Shown one piece after another: positions 29,047-37,594 of a stretch of DNA of 64,000 nt (positions are counted from its first letter, which is position 1; each line of letters starts with the position of its first letter). Below the pieces are notes generated by a model that was given only the letters and a program-made list of their open reading frames with translations, did no database searches and was not told the DNA's origin. The translations under genes were made by a program, and so were the position numbers. The DNA is from Cristatella mucedo (Eukaryota; Bryozoa; Phylactolaemata; Cristatellidae), in the NCBI GenBank assembly GCA_009760855.2, contig WPIO01000102.1:1302001-1366000 (forward strand), given 5' to 3'.

Positions 29047-30318
29047 TTAATATTTTAATGTTTCCGCTGGATTTGTCTTTGACGCTCGTATTGCCGGAAC
29101 TGCCGATGCGATTGTGGATAAAGTAATCGCAACACAACAAATCCATACAACTTCTAAGCTATCGATGGAACATGGGAGATAGTCCAAAAGATAGACCGAT
29201 CCATCAAATAGTTTGGTGCTTAATATGTTTTCTAAAAAGTTTTTTATGGCTTGAATGTTTTTGGCAAATGAAATGCCAATCATTGCTCCCGTTGTGGTTG
29301 CAATTATGGAGATAATAGATCCAGAAATATAAAAAATCACCCCAACTTCAGAAGAAGAAAGCCCCATTGCTCTTAGGATCGCTATATCTTTGTTTTTTTG
29401 CGCAACCATCATGGCTAGATTGGAAAAAATGCTAAAAGTTGCAACCGCCACAAACAAAATTAACACCACAGACATAACATTTTTTTGAATTTTTAGTGCT
29501 TGAGATAGGTTTTCATTTTCATTCTGCCAATTTACGATTGTAAAATTTTGCAACAGAGGGTCTTTTTGCAATTGAAGAGTCATTTCTTCTACCTCATCTG
29601 TAGAGTTTAGGGTAATTTCAATAAAACTGTATTTTTCTGTATCACCCATTAAAGTTTGCATCGGCTTTATTGGCATTAGCGTTAAAATTTCATCGTATTG
29701 TCGCATGCCGGTTGAAATAATTTGTGCAATTTTATAGTGTTTATGTCTTGGGATGGAGCCAAATAGGCTTTCGTTGAATTGAGGCACAATTAGCATAATC
29801 TTATCCCCAATTTCCACTTGCAACATCTCTGCCAAGGGCGATCCTATCGTTATTTCATCGCCCGAAGTATGATTGATTTGTGGTGGAGATTTTATTTTAG
29901 AAATATTGATTATTTTGTTGGATAGATCTTTTGGGTACAAGCCGCGAATTAAAACCCCACCACCGATATTGTTGTGAGAATTCAGCGCCATTCCGCTAGA
30001 TTGCAGCACTGGTAAAGCCGATTTTATTTTTTTGTATTTTTGCTTTATTTTATCAGCTATGGCTAAATCTTCATGGTTGTTTGTGTTGTTTGTTGGGTAG
30101 ATAGAAATATGAGCATTGAAGCCAATTATTTTTTTTGTTAATTCCTCTCTAAAGCCATTCATTATCGAGGTGAAAATAACTAAAGTTGCAACTCCAAGCA
30201 TTATTCCCGTGAAGGATAAAACTGTAGTTAATGATGGCAGATTGTGATATTTTTTGGAGCGTAAATATGCTAAGCTGATCTTTAAAATAAGGTTATTTTT
30301 TGCCGATATGGATATCAT
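29047..30318 (-). CDS. lolC: LolC/LolE family lipoprotein-releasing permease
   Basis: Inner-membrane subunit of the LolCDE ABC transporter, which extracts lipoproteins from the inner membrane. 423 residues. Layout: N-terminal membrane helix (about 30-55) in the segment TVLSFTGIMLGVATLVIFTS, a large periplasmic domain, then three helices near 275-300, 320-350 and 385-405 of the FtsX type, ending AIRASKTNPAETLKY, a family hallmark. LolD and LolA are not in the window. C versus E cannot be decided; many alphaproteobacteria have one such protein. First gene of the cluster down to hemA. Confidence 0.9.
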   Translation of the reverse strand: MISISAKNNLILKISLAYLRSKKYHNLPSLTTVLSFTGIMLGVATLVIFTSIMNGFREELTKKIIGFNAHISIYPTNNTNNHEDLAIADKIKQKYKKIKSALPVLQSSGMALNSHNNIGGGVLIRGLYPKDLSNKIINISKIKSPPQINHTSGDEITIGSPLAEMLQVEIGDKIMLIVPQFNESLFGSIPRHKHYKIAQIISTGMRQYDEILTLMPIKPMQTLMGDTEKYSFIEITLNSTDEVEEMTLQLQKDPLLQNFTIVNWQNENENLSQALKIQKNVMSVVLILFVAVATFSIFSNLAMMVAQKNKDIAILRAMGLSSSEVGVIFYISGSIISIIATTTGAMIGISFAKNIQAIKNFLENILSTKLFDGSVYLLDYLPCSIDSLEVVWICCVAITLSTIASAVPAIRASKTNPAETLKY

Positions 30319-30671
30319 GCTATATGGATGTAATTTATGTTTTGCCGACCGTTGGATTGTGTTGTTTTCTTGGTAATAACTTTTTTAATTGAATCGATGG
30401 TCAATTTTTCTTATTAATTTTTTATTTTTTGGCTAAATTTTATTTTTGATAAGAAATGATTGGCTGTTGTTTATTTGCAATATTTTTTTATGTTTTTCTG
30501 TGCTTTTGTTGAATAATTGGCTATGGTCTGTCTTGCTATTTAAATTGATTATTGTGTTAATTTTTAAGTGTTTTTTTGCATGTTGTTCCTGTTGATATTG
30601 TGACTATAAAGACAATATTTTTTGTTGTTGAGGTCGATTGTTGTATAGCTGTGATTTTGAGCTGGTTGGCT
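30319..30671. other. Spacer between nuoJ and lolC/E
   Basis: Both neighbours are on the minus strand. The spacer is T- and G-rich on the plus strand. I see no gene; it should contain the promoter of the lolC/E cluster. Confidence 0.4.
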
Positions 30672-31295
30672 TTAGTATTTCACGCCTGAACCAATTTCTA
30701 CCTTTACTAATTCCATCGCCTCTTTTGATGTTCGTGAAAGTTGATTTTTTGCAAGTGGCTGTCTTGGCTTTTTTATTAAATATTCACCCGTTAATATAAC
30801 CGCACCAACAACAGCAACAATCAATAAAACACCAAGAGCCTGCAATTCTATGAAATATTGGCCATAAATCAATTCTCCTAAGCCAGAAATGTCTGATGAT
30901 TGACCTAGAGTTGAATTTTTGGCGTAAATGAATGTGCTTGTATTTTGTAATAATGCTATAGTGCCAAGTGCGGCAAAAAATAATCCCACAACCAATGATA
31001 ATGGCCATTCTTTTGTTATTCTCTGTTTTATTGGCAAGATGCGATAATCCATCATCATTACCACAAATAGACACAAAATTAATACTGCCCCAACATAAAT
31101 TGCCACCAATAGCAATGGAATAAATTCCGCCCCAACCATCAGTCCCATGCCTGCCACTCCCACAAAGCACATCATTAATGCTAGAATACTACGAACTGGA
31201 CTGCTGCCAAAAAGAGCCTTAAGGGCGAATAAAATCACAACCGAAGATGGTATTGTGAAGGCTAAAGTAGAAGCAAGTTCGTCTATCATATGCAA
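30672..31295 (-). CDS. nuoJ: NADH-quinone oxidoreductase subunit J
   Basis: Membrane subunit of respiratory complex I. 207 residues with five hydrophobic segments. The segment FIPLLLVAIYVGAVLILCLFV is the hallmark of NuoJ/ND6, containing the broken third helix, and the last helix LLIVAVVGAVILT also fits. It normally sits in a nuo operon next to nuoI and nuoK; here it is alone, divergent from the HAD gene with a 120-base gap. Confidence 0.93.
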   Translation of the reverse strand: MHMIDELASTLAFTIPSSVVILFALKALFGSSPVRSILALMMCFVGVAGMGLMVGAEFIPLLLVAIYVGAVLILCLFVVMMMDYRILPIKQRITKEWPLSLVVGLFFAALGTIALLQNTSTFIYAKNSTLGQSSDISGLGELIYGQYFIELQALGVLLIVAVVGAVILTGEYLIKKPRQPLAKNQLSRTSKEAMELVKVEIGSGVKY

Positions 31296-31415
31296 TATTT
31301 TTTATTGGTTGTCATTCTCTTTTAAGGGTTAAATGCTAATTGCAATATAATTTTTTATTGCTTAATAAAATTTTTTCATTTGAAATGTTCTAGAATAATT
31401 TTTTAATTGTAGAAT

Positions 31416-32144
31416 ATGAATACTAAAATAGATGCGATATTTTTTGATTGGGATGGGACGGTTATTAACAGTCAGCCCCTTGTTAAACTTTCTTTGATTG
31501 AGATAATGTGGCAAAATAGCGATCTTTTGCTGCCTAAATATCAATTTAAAAAAGGCGATATGGAGTCTTGCCAAGCTATGGCAGATTTGGTGGAGAAAGA
31601 TTATTTTGGCGTTGATATGAAAAAATCTATAGTTGGAGTTTTTGGCGAAAATGGCTCAGATATTGTTGAAAATTATAGAAGAATATACAAAGATATTGCC
31701 GCAGGCGTTGTTTTGCCGTTTGTGGATGGTGTGGTTAAGTTTATAGAAAAAGCTCGGTCGAAAAATATTCCATGTGCAGTTATTAGCAATAAGTCTGGTG
31801 CTATTTTGAGAGAGGAAGTTAAAAAAAGCGGACTTAATGATAATTTTTTTATCGTAGTTGGATACGATGATGTTGCTAGGCCAAAGCCTTATACCGACAT
31901 GATAGATCATGCTCTGCCTTATTGTGAGCATGAAATCAATTTGCAAAAATCATGGTTTATTGGTGATTCAAATGCAGATTTGGACTGTGCTATTTCCGCT
32001 AGATGTTTGCCGTTTTTTGTTGGTCATGATGCCAATCTGAGTGAGATAAATAGACAGCGCATTGTAAGCAGCGATATTATTAAGATTAATCATTATCGCG
32101 AGCTTTCGGCGTTGTTAGAAAATTACAACAAAACATCTGAATAG
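31416..32144 (+). CDS. HAD-superfamily phosphatase, Gph-like
   Basis: 242 residues. HAD motif I FFDWDGTVINS, motif II VISNKSG, motif III lysine in RPKPYTD and motif IV IGDSNADLDCA are all present, with a helical cap between I and II. This is the phosphoglycolate phosphatase-like branch; the substrate cannot be read from sequence. It is divergent from nuoJ and has no partner downstream. Confidence 0.85.
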   Translation: MNTKIDAIFFDWDGTVINSQPLVKLSLIEIMWQNSDLLLPKYQFKKGDMESCQAMADLVEKDYFGVDMKKSIVGVFGENGSDIVENYRRIYKDIAAGVVLPFVDGVVKFIEKARSKNIPCAVISNKSGAILREEVKKSGLNDNFFIVVGYDDVARPKPYTDMIDHALPYCEHEINLQKSWFIGDSNADLDCAISARCLPFFVGHDANLSEINRQRIVSSDIIKINHYRELSALLENYNKTSE

Positions 32145-32757
32145 GGCTTGTTTGGTTTGATATATTAAAAATACTTATATCTTCTGTATTTTTTTGGTAC
32201 GCCGTGCTGGATGTGTTGCTGTAATGAATTTGCGAAGAAGACACAGAATATATTTATATATTTTTTGTTTTGACATATTTATTTTGTTGATTGTGTATTT
32301 AATTTGCACAAATTTTATTGGATTATTGGGTTTTTTGGTTATTGATATTTGAGAGTAGATTATTGCCACTTTGTTGTTAATTTTGATCTGATTTGTTAAC
32401 AAGAAAATAAGAGTTCATTGATTATTAATCCATACATCTTTTAAGCCAAGTAATTTCAATTAACATTTTATTCCAAACATTCTGCTGCTTTGTGACTCAT
32501 TAATGATTATTTTTATATAGTGTTATTTTTGGCTCCAATAAAAGAATTTTGTGGCTGATAACGCATAAAATACAGCACAATCAACAATTTTTACAATGTT
32601 TTTTTCAGGTATTATTGTGTTATATGTTAGCGAAAATAGCTTAATGGTCTTAATTATTGTGGTCGTTACTTTTTTGATGGAAATTTTGTTGAAATGTGCA
32701 GCAACAACCTTCCATTAAAATACTACAATATTTGATTATTAATGCTGCAGAATAATT
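32145..32757. other. Convergent intergenic spacer
   Basis: About 610 bases between the HAD gene and the 3' end of mtaB. AT-rich, with only short frames lacking motifs. No gene or RNA is recognised. Confidence 0.5.
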
Positions 32758-34392
32758 CTATTCCGCAACTATGGCTTCATTTTCTACGGTCAAGATGCGA
32801 CTAGAGACTATTTCTCCTTTGAGGTGATTGTGTCCATCTTTAAAACGCACTATTGCAAAATTTTCCGCTCGTCCGGAATTTTCACTTTCAACTATAATTT
32901 TTTGCACCGTGTTGACCATTTGTGTTAATAATTCCGCCGTTAAATTACTTGTTAAAGATATTAACTCTGCTGATCTTTTTTTGCGAATTTCCAATGGTAC
33001 TTGTGGCATTCTTGCTGCTGGCGTTTCAATTCTTGATGAGTAGGTAAAAATATGATTAAACACAATATTGGCTTCTTCCAGTAATGTTTTTGTGTTTAAA
33101 AACATTGCATCATTTTCAGTTGGAAATCCAGCGATTATATCACTACCAAATGCTATTTCTGGGCGTAATTTTCTTGCTAAGGAGCAAAAATCAAGCACAT
33201 TTTTTCTATTATGTCTGCGCTTCATTCTTTTTAAAATTAAATCATCGCCAGATTGTAAGCTAATATGCAAATGGGGCATGAATCTTGATTCGTTCGCTAT
33301 CAAGTCCAAAAGATTGTTATCAATCTCTGCAACGTCAATCGAAGAAAGCCGCAATCTTGGCAGTGATGGTACGTTGGAAAGTATTTTTTTGCACAGGCCG
33401 CCCAAATTTAATGGATCGCTGAAATTTTTACCATAATCCGTCATGTCAACGCCAGTGAGAACAAGTTCTTTATAGCCATTTTCAACCAATTTTCTAACTT
33501 CGTTTATCACATCTTCAGGTGGAACAGATCTAGAAGGCCCACGACCATATGGAATTATGCAGAAAGTACATCTGTGATCGCATCCATTTTGCACCTGAAC
33601 AAATGCTCTGGTTCTACCTTCCAAGGTGGCGATAGAATTTTCTGACTGTGGTGATTTATCTTCTGTGGTTTTGTTGTTGGTAATTTGAAAAGAATCTGCC
33701 AATTTATTTTTGGTGAATGTTGGGTTGGCTGTTTGTAAATTGTTATCATGTAAAATAGTTTCCATATTGTGTTTGATGTCTGCCGGTATACTTTCCCTCG
33801 TACTGTGCCGTATGTCGAGCTGCTCTATGTTGTTTTGCTTGTTTATGTGATATTCTGGATTGCCAAGGCCGTGTTTTTCATTTGATTGTAATTCGTCATT
33901 ATTTTTAAGATTTACGAGTTGCTTTGTGTTTTTTTGATGGGGTATTTTTAATTGGGTTTGTGGTTGCCATGATGTGGAATTGCTATCAAAATCTTCCCCT
34001 ATGATTTGCTGTTCTGGTGAAGTTAGATAATCCATTATTGATGATTTTTGTTCAATTGCGATGGCATCATAAGCCGCATGATTGGTTTTATTTTCGTTAT
34101 CAATTACAAGATTGACGCCAGAAATTGATGTAAATTTATCTTTATTTATATTGCTAGCACAGCCAGTTACGATTATTTTTTTTTGTGGATTGTCTCTTAT
34201 GGCACGCTTGATAGCTTGGACAGACTTTTTTTCTGCTTCTGCAGTTACGGCGCAGGTATTAAAAACTATCGTGTCATTAAGTTTTTTTTCCTTCAATATC
34301 AAAGAAATTTTTTCAGATTCATATATATTTAGACGACATCCAAGGGTAACTACTTTTGACTCAGAGCTATCGGAAACTTTCTTCTTGCACAT
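32758..34392 (-). CDS. mtaB: tRNA threonylcarbamoyladenosine methylthiotransferase MtaB with a long insertion
   Basis: Radical SAM enzyme that adds a methylthio group to t6A37 in tRNA. 544 residues from ATG 34392 against about 420 for the family (the open frame begins 13 codons earlier). Order: UPF0004 domain with three cluster cysteines (VTLGCRLN, FNTCAV, VTGCAS), then the radical SAM cluster motif CTFCIIPYGRGPSRS within CDHRC-TF-C, then a TRAM-like C-terminus. Between the two cluster domains lie roughly 120 extra residues, rich in Asn, Gln, Lys, His and Ser, at about 33630-34017. It is divergent from cysQ. Confidence 0.9.
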   Translation of the reverse strand: MCKKKVSDSSESKVVTLGCRLNIYESEKISLILKEKKLNDTIVFNTCAVTAEAEKKSVQAIKRAIRDNPQKKIIVTGCASNINKDKFTSISGVNLVIDNENKTNHAAYDAIAIEQKSSIMDYLTSPEQQIIGEDFDSNSTSWQPQTQLKIPHQKNTKQLVNLKNNDELQSNEKHGLGNPEYHINKQNNIEQLDIRHSTRESIPADIKHNMETILHDNNLQTANPTFTKNKLADSFQITNNKTTEDKSPQSENSIATLEGRTRAFVQVQNGCDHRCTFCIIPYGRGPSRSVPPEDVINEVRKLVENGYKELVLTGVDMTDYGKNFSDPLNLGGLCKKILSNVPSLPRLRLSSIDVAEIDNNLLDLIANESRFMPHLHISLQSGDDLILKRMKRRHNRKNVLDFCSLARKLRPEIAFGSDIIAGFPTENDAMFLNTKTLLEEANIVFNHIFTYSSRIETPAARMPQVPLEIRKKRSAELISLTSNLTAELLTQMVNTVQKIIVESENSGRAENFAIVRFKDGHNHLKGEIVSSRILTVENEAIVAE

Positions 34393-34485
34393 TAAATTAA
34401 CAATTATATCAGGACAACAAAATTTATGCACGATTTAGTATTTTTAAAATACAACATCTTTAACCAATCCATCAAATGAAAAAAT

Positions 34486-35301
34486 ATGGTTTTTAATAAT
34501 AAAAATATTGCCAATATAATAGACATAGCAGTGAATGCTGGTTTGTTGGCTATTTTAGAGCGGGAAAACGGCTTAAGCGAGTCCACCAAAATTGATGGCA
34601 GTTTGGTTACCAGCGCCGATACCGAAGTTAGTGAGTTCATTAAGGCAAATCTTACTGCTGTTTTTGGCAGCAAAATCTGCATAGTATCGGAAGAAGACGA
34701 TTGTGAATCTAGCGGGCTAGGTGAGTATTTTTGCGTCGACCCAATAGACGGTACCAGTCATTTTGCAAAAAATGGCAATTTTTGCATTAATATCGCTTAT
34801 GTTAAAAATAAAAAACCAGTTTTTGGACTAGTTCATTGTCCCATGAAGCACAAAACTTATTATGCAATAACTGGTAAGGAAGTTTATAAAATGCACAATG
34901 GTGACGATCTTGTTTTGCAGAGTACTCTGGCTGCCAAAAAAGAGCTACAATTTATTTGCAATAATAGAGCCATTATTGCTGGTAATGAGGGGTTTGAAAA
35001 AAATAGAGTTGCAATAGAAAAAATTCACTCCAATGGCTATAAAATTAAGCACCTAGAAAGCAATTATTTGGCTGCCGAAAAATACTGCCTCGCGCTGGAA
35101 AAAAATAACTGCATAATATATAGCCCATATGCCATAAAAGAGTGGGATATTGCCGCACCATACGTTATGCTTCAAAATCATGGCTATATCGTTACTGATC
35201 TTAATGGCAATAATATAGAATTTGGACTTGGCGGAGCTGCAAATTACAATGGAATTATTGTTAGTAAAAATCCAGATTTAATTAAGTTATTGCAGATATG
35301 A
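34486..35301 (+). CDS. cysQ: CysQ/inositol monophosphatase family phosphatase
   Basis: 271 residues. Metal and substrate motifs are VSEED, DPIDGTSHF and, near the end, KEWDIAAPY, in the arrangement of the lithium-sensitive phosphatase family. CysQ members hydrolyse 3',5'-adenosine bisphosphate; an inositol or fructose bisphosphate substrate is possible. First gene of a long plus-strand run. Its stop overlaps the next start (ATGA at 35298). Confidence 0.88.
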   Translation: MVFNNKNIANIIDIAVNAGLLAILERENGLSESTKIDGSLVTSADTEVSEFIKANLTAVFGSKICIVSEEDDCESSGLGEYFCVDPIDGTSHFAKNGNFCINIAYVKNKKPVFGLVHCPMKHKTYYAITGKEVYKMHNGDDLVLQSTLAAKKELQFICNNRAIIAGNEGFEKNRVAIEKIHSNGYKIKHLESNYLAAEKYCLALEKNNCIIYSPYAIKEWDIAAPYVMLQNHGYIVTDLNGNNIEFGLGGAANYNGIIVSKNPDLIKLLQI

Positions 35302-35918
35302 ATTCTGGTTTTGTTGGTAGTTTTATTAGGCTTATTTTTCGCCTAATGGTTAAGTTGGTTAGACCATCTCGCACTAGATGTTTGCCATTTATTATAACAA
35401 TAGTGGCAGTAATGGTAATTTTTTTTGCCATTTTTTTTGCGGCATTAAATTCAAAGTATAAATCTGGTGTTAAAAGCGGTGTCAATACTTTCCTGATTGC
35501 AGAAAAATCTGGCTGGCGTTTTGCCTTGCGTCAATATGGAGTTGAAAATATAATAAAATCGTCTGATTTGCCAGATTTGTATTTGGTTTCATTTGTTCGT
35601 TCGGGTTGTGATAAGTGCTTAGAGCAAGCCACAGCAATGAATGATTTTAGTAAAAATGGCATCCATACTATTGCATTGGTTGATGGCGATGGATTATTAA
35701 CAACTTCAGAGCTTGATGTATACAAACTTAATTATAGTGAAATACTCCATCTTAATTCTTCTTTATTGCCCGCTTTTTGGCTTAGTAGATTTGAAGCGCC
35801 ATATAGTGTCTTGGTTGAGAAATCTAGAATTATTGCCATCATTCCTCTTGCTTTAAATAAAACAAGTGTTGGCGAGTTGATTCATAGTGCCAAATTGGTG
35901 CATGAAAATATTAATTAA
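35298..35918 (+). CDS. Membrane-anchored thioredoxin-like protein 1 (CxxC)
   Basis: 206 residues. A basic N-terminus is followed by one membrane segment (about 30-50); the rest should face the periplasm. A CDKC motif follows the strand YLVSFVRSGCDKC, as in thioredoxin folds, and VDGDGLL with a later APYSVLVEK resembles the cis-proline region. I infer a TlpA/DsbE-like thiol-disulfide protein, although similarity is weak. Start overlaps the cysQ stop. A second similar protein follows after 6 bases. Confidence 0.6.
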   Translation: MNSGFVGSFIRLIFRLMVKLVRPSRTRCLPFIITIVAVMVIFFAIFFAALNSKYKSGVKSGVNTFLIAEKSGWRFALRQYGVENIIKSSDLPDLYLVSFVRSGCDKCLEQATAMNDFSKNGIHTIALVDGDGLLTTSELDVYKLNYSEILHLNSSLLPAFWLSRFEAPYSVLVEKSRIIAIIPLALNKTSVGELIHSAKLVHENIN

Positions 35919-35924
35919 TCTCAT

Positions 35925-36671
35925 ATGAATCCGGTCCAAATCTTTAAAAAAATAATTACCTACATAACAATCATTATATTAAAAATAATGCAAAAAATAG
36001 TTAGCAGTACTGCTGGTTTTTTTGCCGCAATTGCAGGAATAGTTTTGATTTTTTTGGGCATTAGCTATACTTTGTCTCATTTGGGAGGTGGTAAAATTTC
36101 CTCCATTGTGGCCAGCAAAAATATACTAGAATTCACTCTGCCGGAATACGAAACTGGAGACATTGTTAGTTCAAAAGATCTGCAAAAACCATATTTAATT
36201 ACTTTTGCTTCCCATTCCTGCCGTGCCTGCATAGCTCAGCTAGAATTAATTAAGCACCTAAAGGATAAAGGCGTCACAACGGTTGCAATTATGGAGGATG
36301 GTGGTTATGGCTCGGAAGCGATGATGGGTCATTATCGCAATTCCTACAGTCATATTTTGATTGATAGGGATAGTTTTTTGGCCTATTCCCTAAGAATTCG
36401 CGCTATACCTTACAATATTTTATTAGAGGAAAATGAGCCAATATATATAAGAAAAGGCTCAATAAATCGAAATGATGTTATGGTGATATTGGATCATCAT
36501 AATCGTATCATGCGGTCAAAAAATACAACAACTATGATGTCCGATGGCGGTAGTCAAGAGCCGCTTATTCTTGCTGAATCAGATCGGGCTAAGGTGTCAA
36601 AAAAAACTTCCAATAATAATCGCACAGTTGGTGTAAGAGCTATAGATTCTAGAGTTATTAATGCCAAATAA
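35925..36671 (+). CDS. Membrane-anchored thioredoxin-like protein 2 (CxxC)
   Basis: 248 residues. One membrane segment (about 28-55) is followed by a periplasmic part with the strand YLITFASHSCRACIAQ (CRAC motif), then VAIMEDGG, SHILIDRDSFLAYSLRIRAIPYNILLEE with a cis-proline candidate (IPY). The C-terminal 55 residues are polar and probably unstructured. The layout parallels the preceding gene, so the two may be old paralogs. It may be a TlpA-like reductase; partners are unknown. Confidence 0.6.
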   Translation: MNPVQIFKKIITYITIIILKIMQKIVSSTAGFFAAIAGIVLIFLGISYTLSHLGGGKISSIVASKNILEFTLPEYETGDIVSSKDLQKPYLITFASHSCRACIAQLELIKHLKDKGVTTVAIMEDGGYGSEAMMGHYRNSYSHILIDRDSFLAYSLRIRAIPYNILLEENEPIYIRKGSINRNDVMVILDHHNRIMRSKNTTTMMSDGGSQEPLILAESDRAKVSKKTSNNNRTVGVRAIDSRVINAK

Positions 36672-36683
36672 ATCATTTTTTCT

Positions 36684-36821
36684 ATGAAATTTCGAGTTTT
36701 AGAATTTGATGGTATTTTTTGCACCATAATAAAAAATAATTTTAATTACGATTTGGTTGTAAAACTTCGCCAAAATTATGCTCCACGGCCGTATGGGATT
36801 GTGTTTGGCAATAATGGTTAA
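36684..36821 (+). CDS. Small ORF of unknown function within the operon
   Basis: 45 codons from ATG to TAA, starting 12 bases after the preceding stop and ending 14 bases before mlaF. The product begins MKFRVLEFDGIFCTI and shows no membrane segment or family motif. Placement inside a tightly packed operon is the only support; it could be a remnant. Confidence 0.3.
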   Translation: MKFRVLEFDGIFCTIIKNNFNYDLVVKLRQNYAPRPYGIVFGNNG

Positions 36822-36835
36822 TAATTACATTATTT

Positions 36836-37588
36836 ATGTCTATTGTTTTACATAAAATCAGCAAATCTTTTGGCGGTAGAGATGTTATTTCTGAGATAAG
36901 TTTTCATGTTGATTCTGGCAAATCTTTTGCTATTTTGGGCGGAAGCGGTGTGGGAAAATCTGTAACAATAAATATCATAGCTGGAGTGCATTTGCCGGAT
37001 AGTGGCTTTGTTTCTATAGATGGAAAAAATCTTTCTTCTTGCGGTGATGAAGATTTTCAAAACATCAGACTCCAGACGGCATTTTTAACGCAAAATGTTG
37101 GTCTAATCGATTCTATGCCTCTGTGGGAAAACGTTGCATTTTATAATCTTTATCATCTTGGGATTGCAAAAAAACAATCAATGGAATTGGCGATTTTGGC
37201 AATGGGAGATGTTGGTATTGGCCCTCAGTATGCACATCACCTACCAAGTCAAATATCTGGCGGAATGAGAAAGCGTATTGGCATAGCCAGAGCCATGACA
37301 AAAAATCCAAAAATAATGCTGTTTGACGAACCAACTGCAGGTCTAGATCCTATTAGGGCAAACTCTATTTCTGTTTTAATGCGGCAAAAAATTGAATCAG
37401 CTCAAGCTACAGCCGTCACCATTACGCACGATATTTCTGTTGTTAGAAATATGGCAGATTTTGTTGGTATTATGCACGGTGGATCTTTAATTTGGACTGG
37501 AACAAAAGATGATTTTTTTGCCTCCACAAATCCCGCGATTTTGCAGTTTATTAACGGAACCAGTGATGGGCCACTGAATTTTGATTGA
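36836..37588 (+). CDS. mlaF: Phospholipid transport ABC ATPase MlaF
   Basis: Cytosolic ATPase of the Mla system that moves phospholipids between inner and outer membranes. 250 residues: Walker A GGSGVGKS, Q-loop FLTQNVGLID, signature ISGGMRKR, Walker B IMLFDEPTAGLD, and switch His in ITHDI. The signature and the SMPLWENVAF segment fit the Mla/Ttg2A branch. MlaE and MlaD are not in the window; mlaC is downstream past comEC and gap. Confidence 0.9.
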   Translation: MSIVLHKISKSFGGRDVISEISFHVDSGKSFAILGGSGVGKSVTINIIAGVHLPDSGFVSIDGKNLSSCGDEDFQNIRLQTAFLTQNVGLIDSMPLWENVAFYNLYHLGIAKKQSMELAILAMGDVGIGPQYAHHLPSQISGGMRKRIGIARAMTKNPKIMLFDEPTAGLDPIRANSISVLMRQKIESAQATAVTITHDISVVRNMADFVGIMHGGSLIWTGTKDDFFASTNPAILQFINGTSDGPLNFD

Positions 37589-37594
37589 TAGGCA

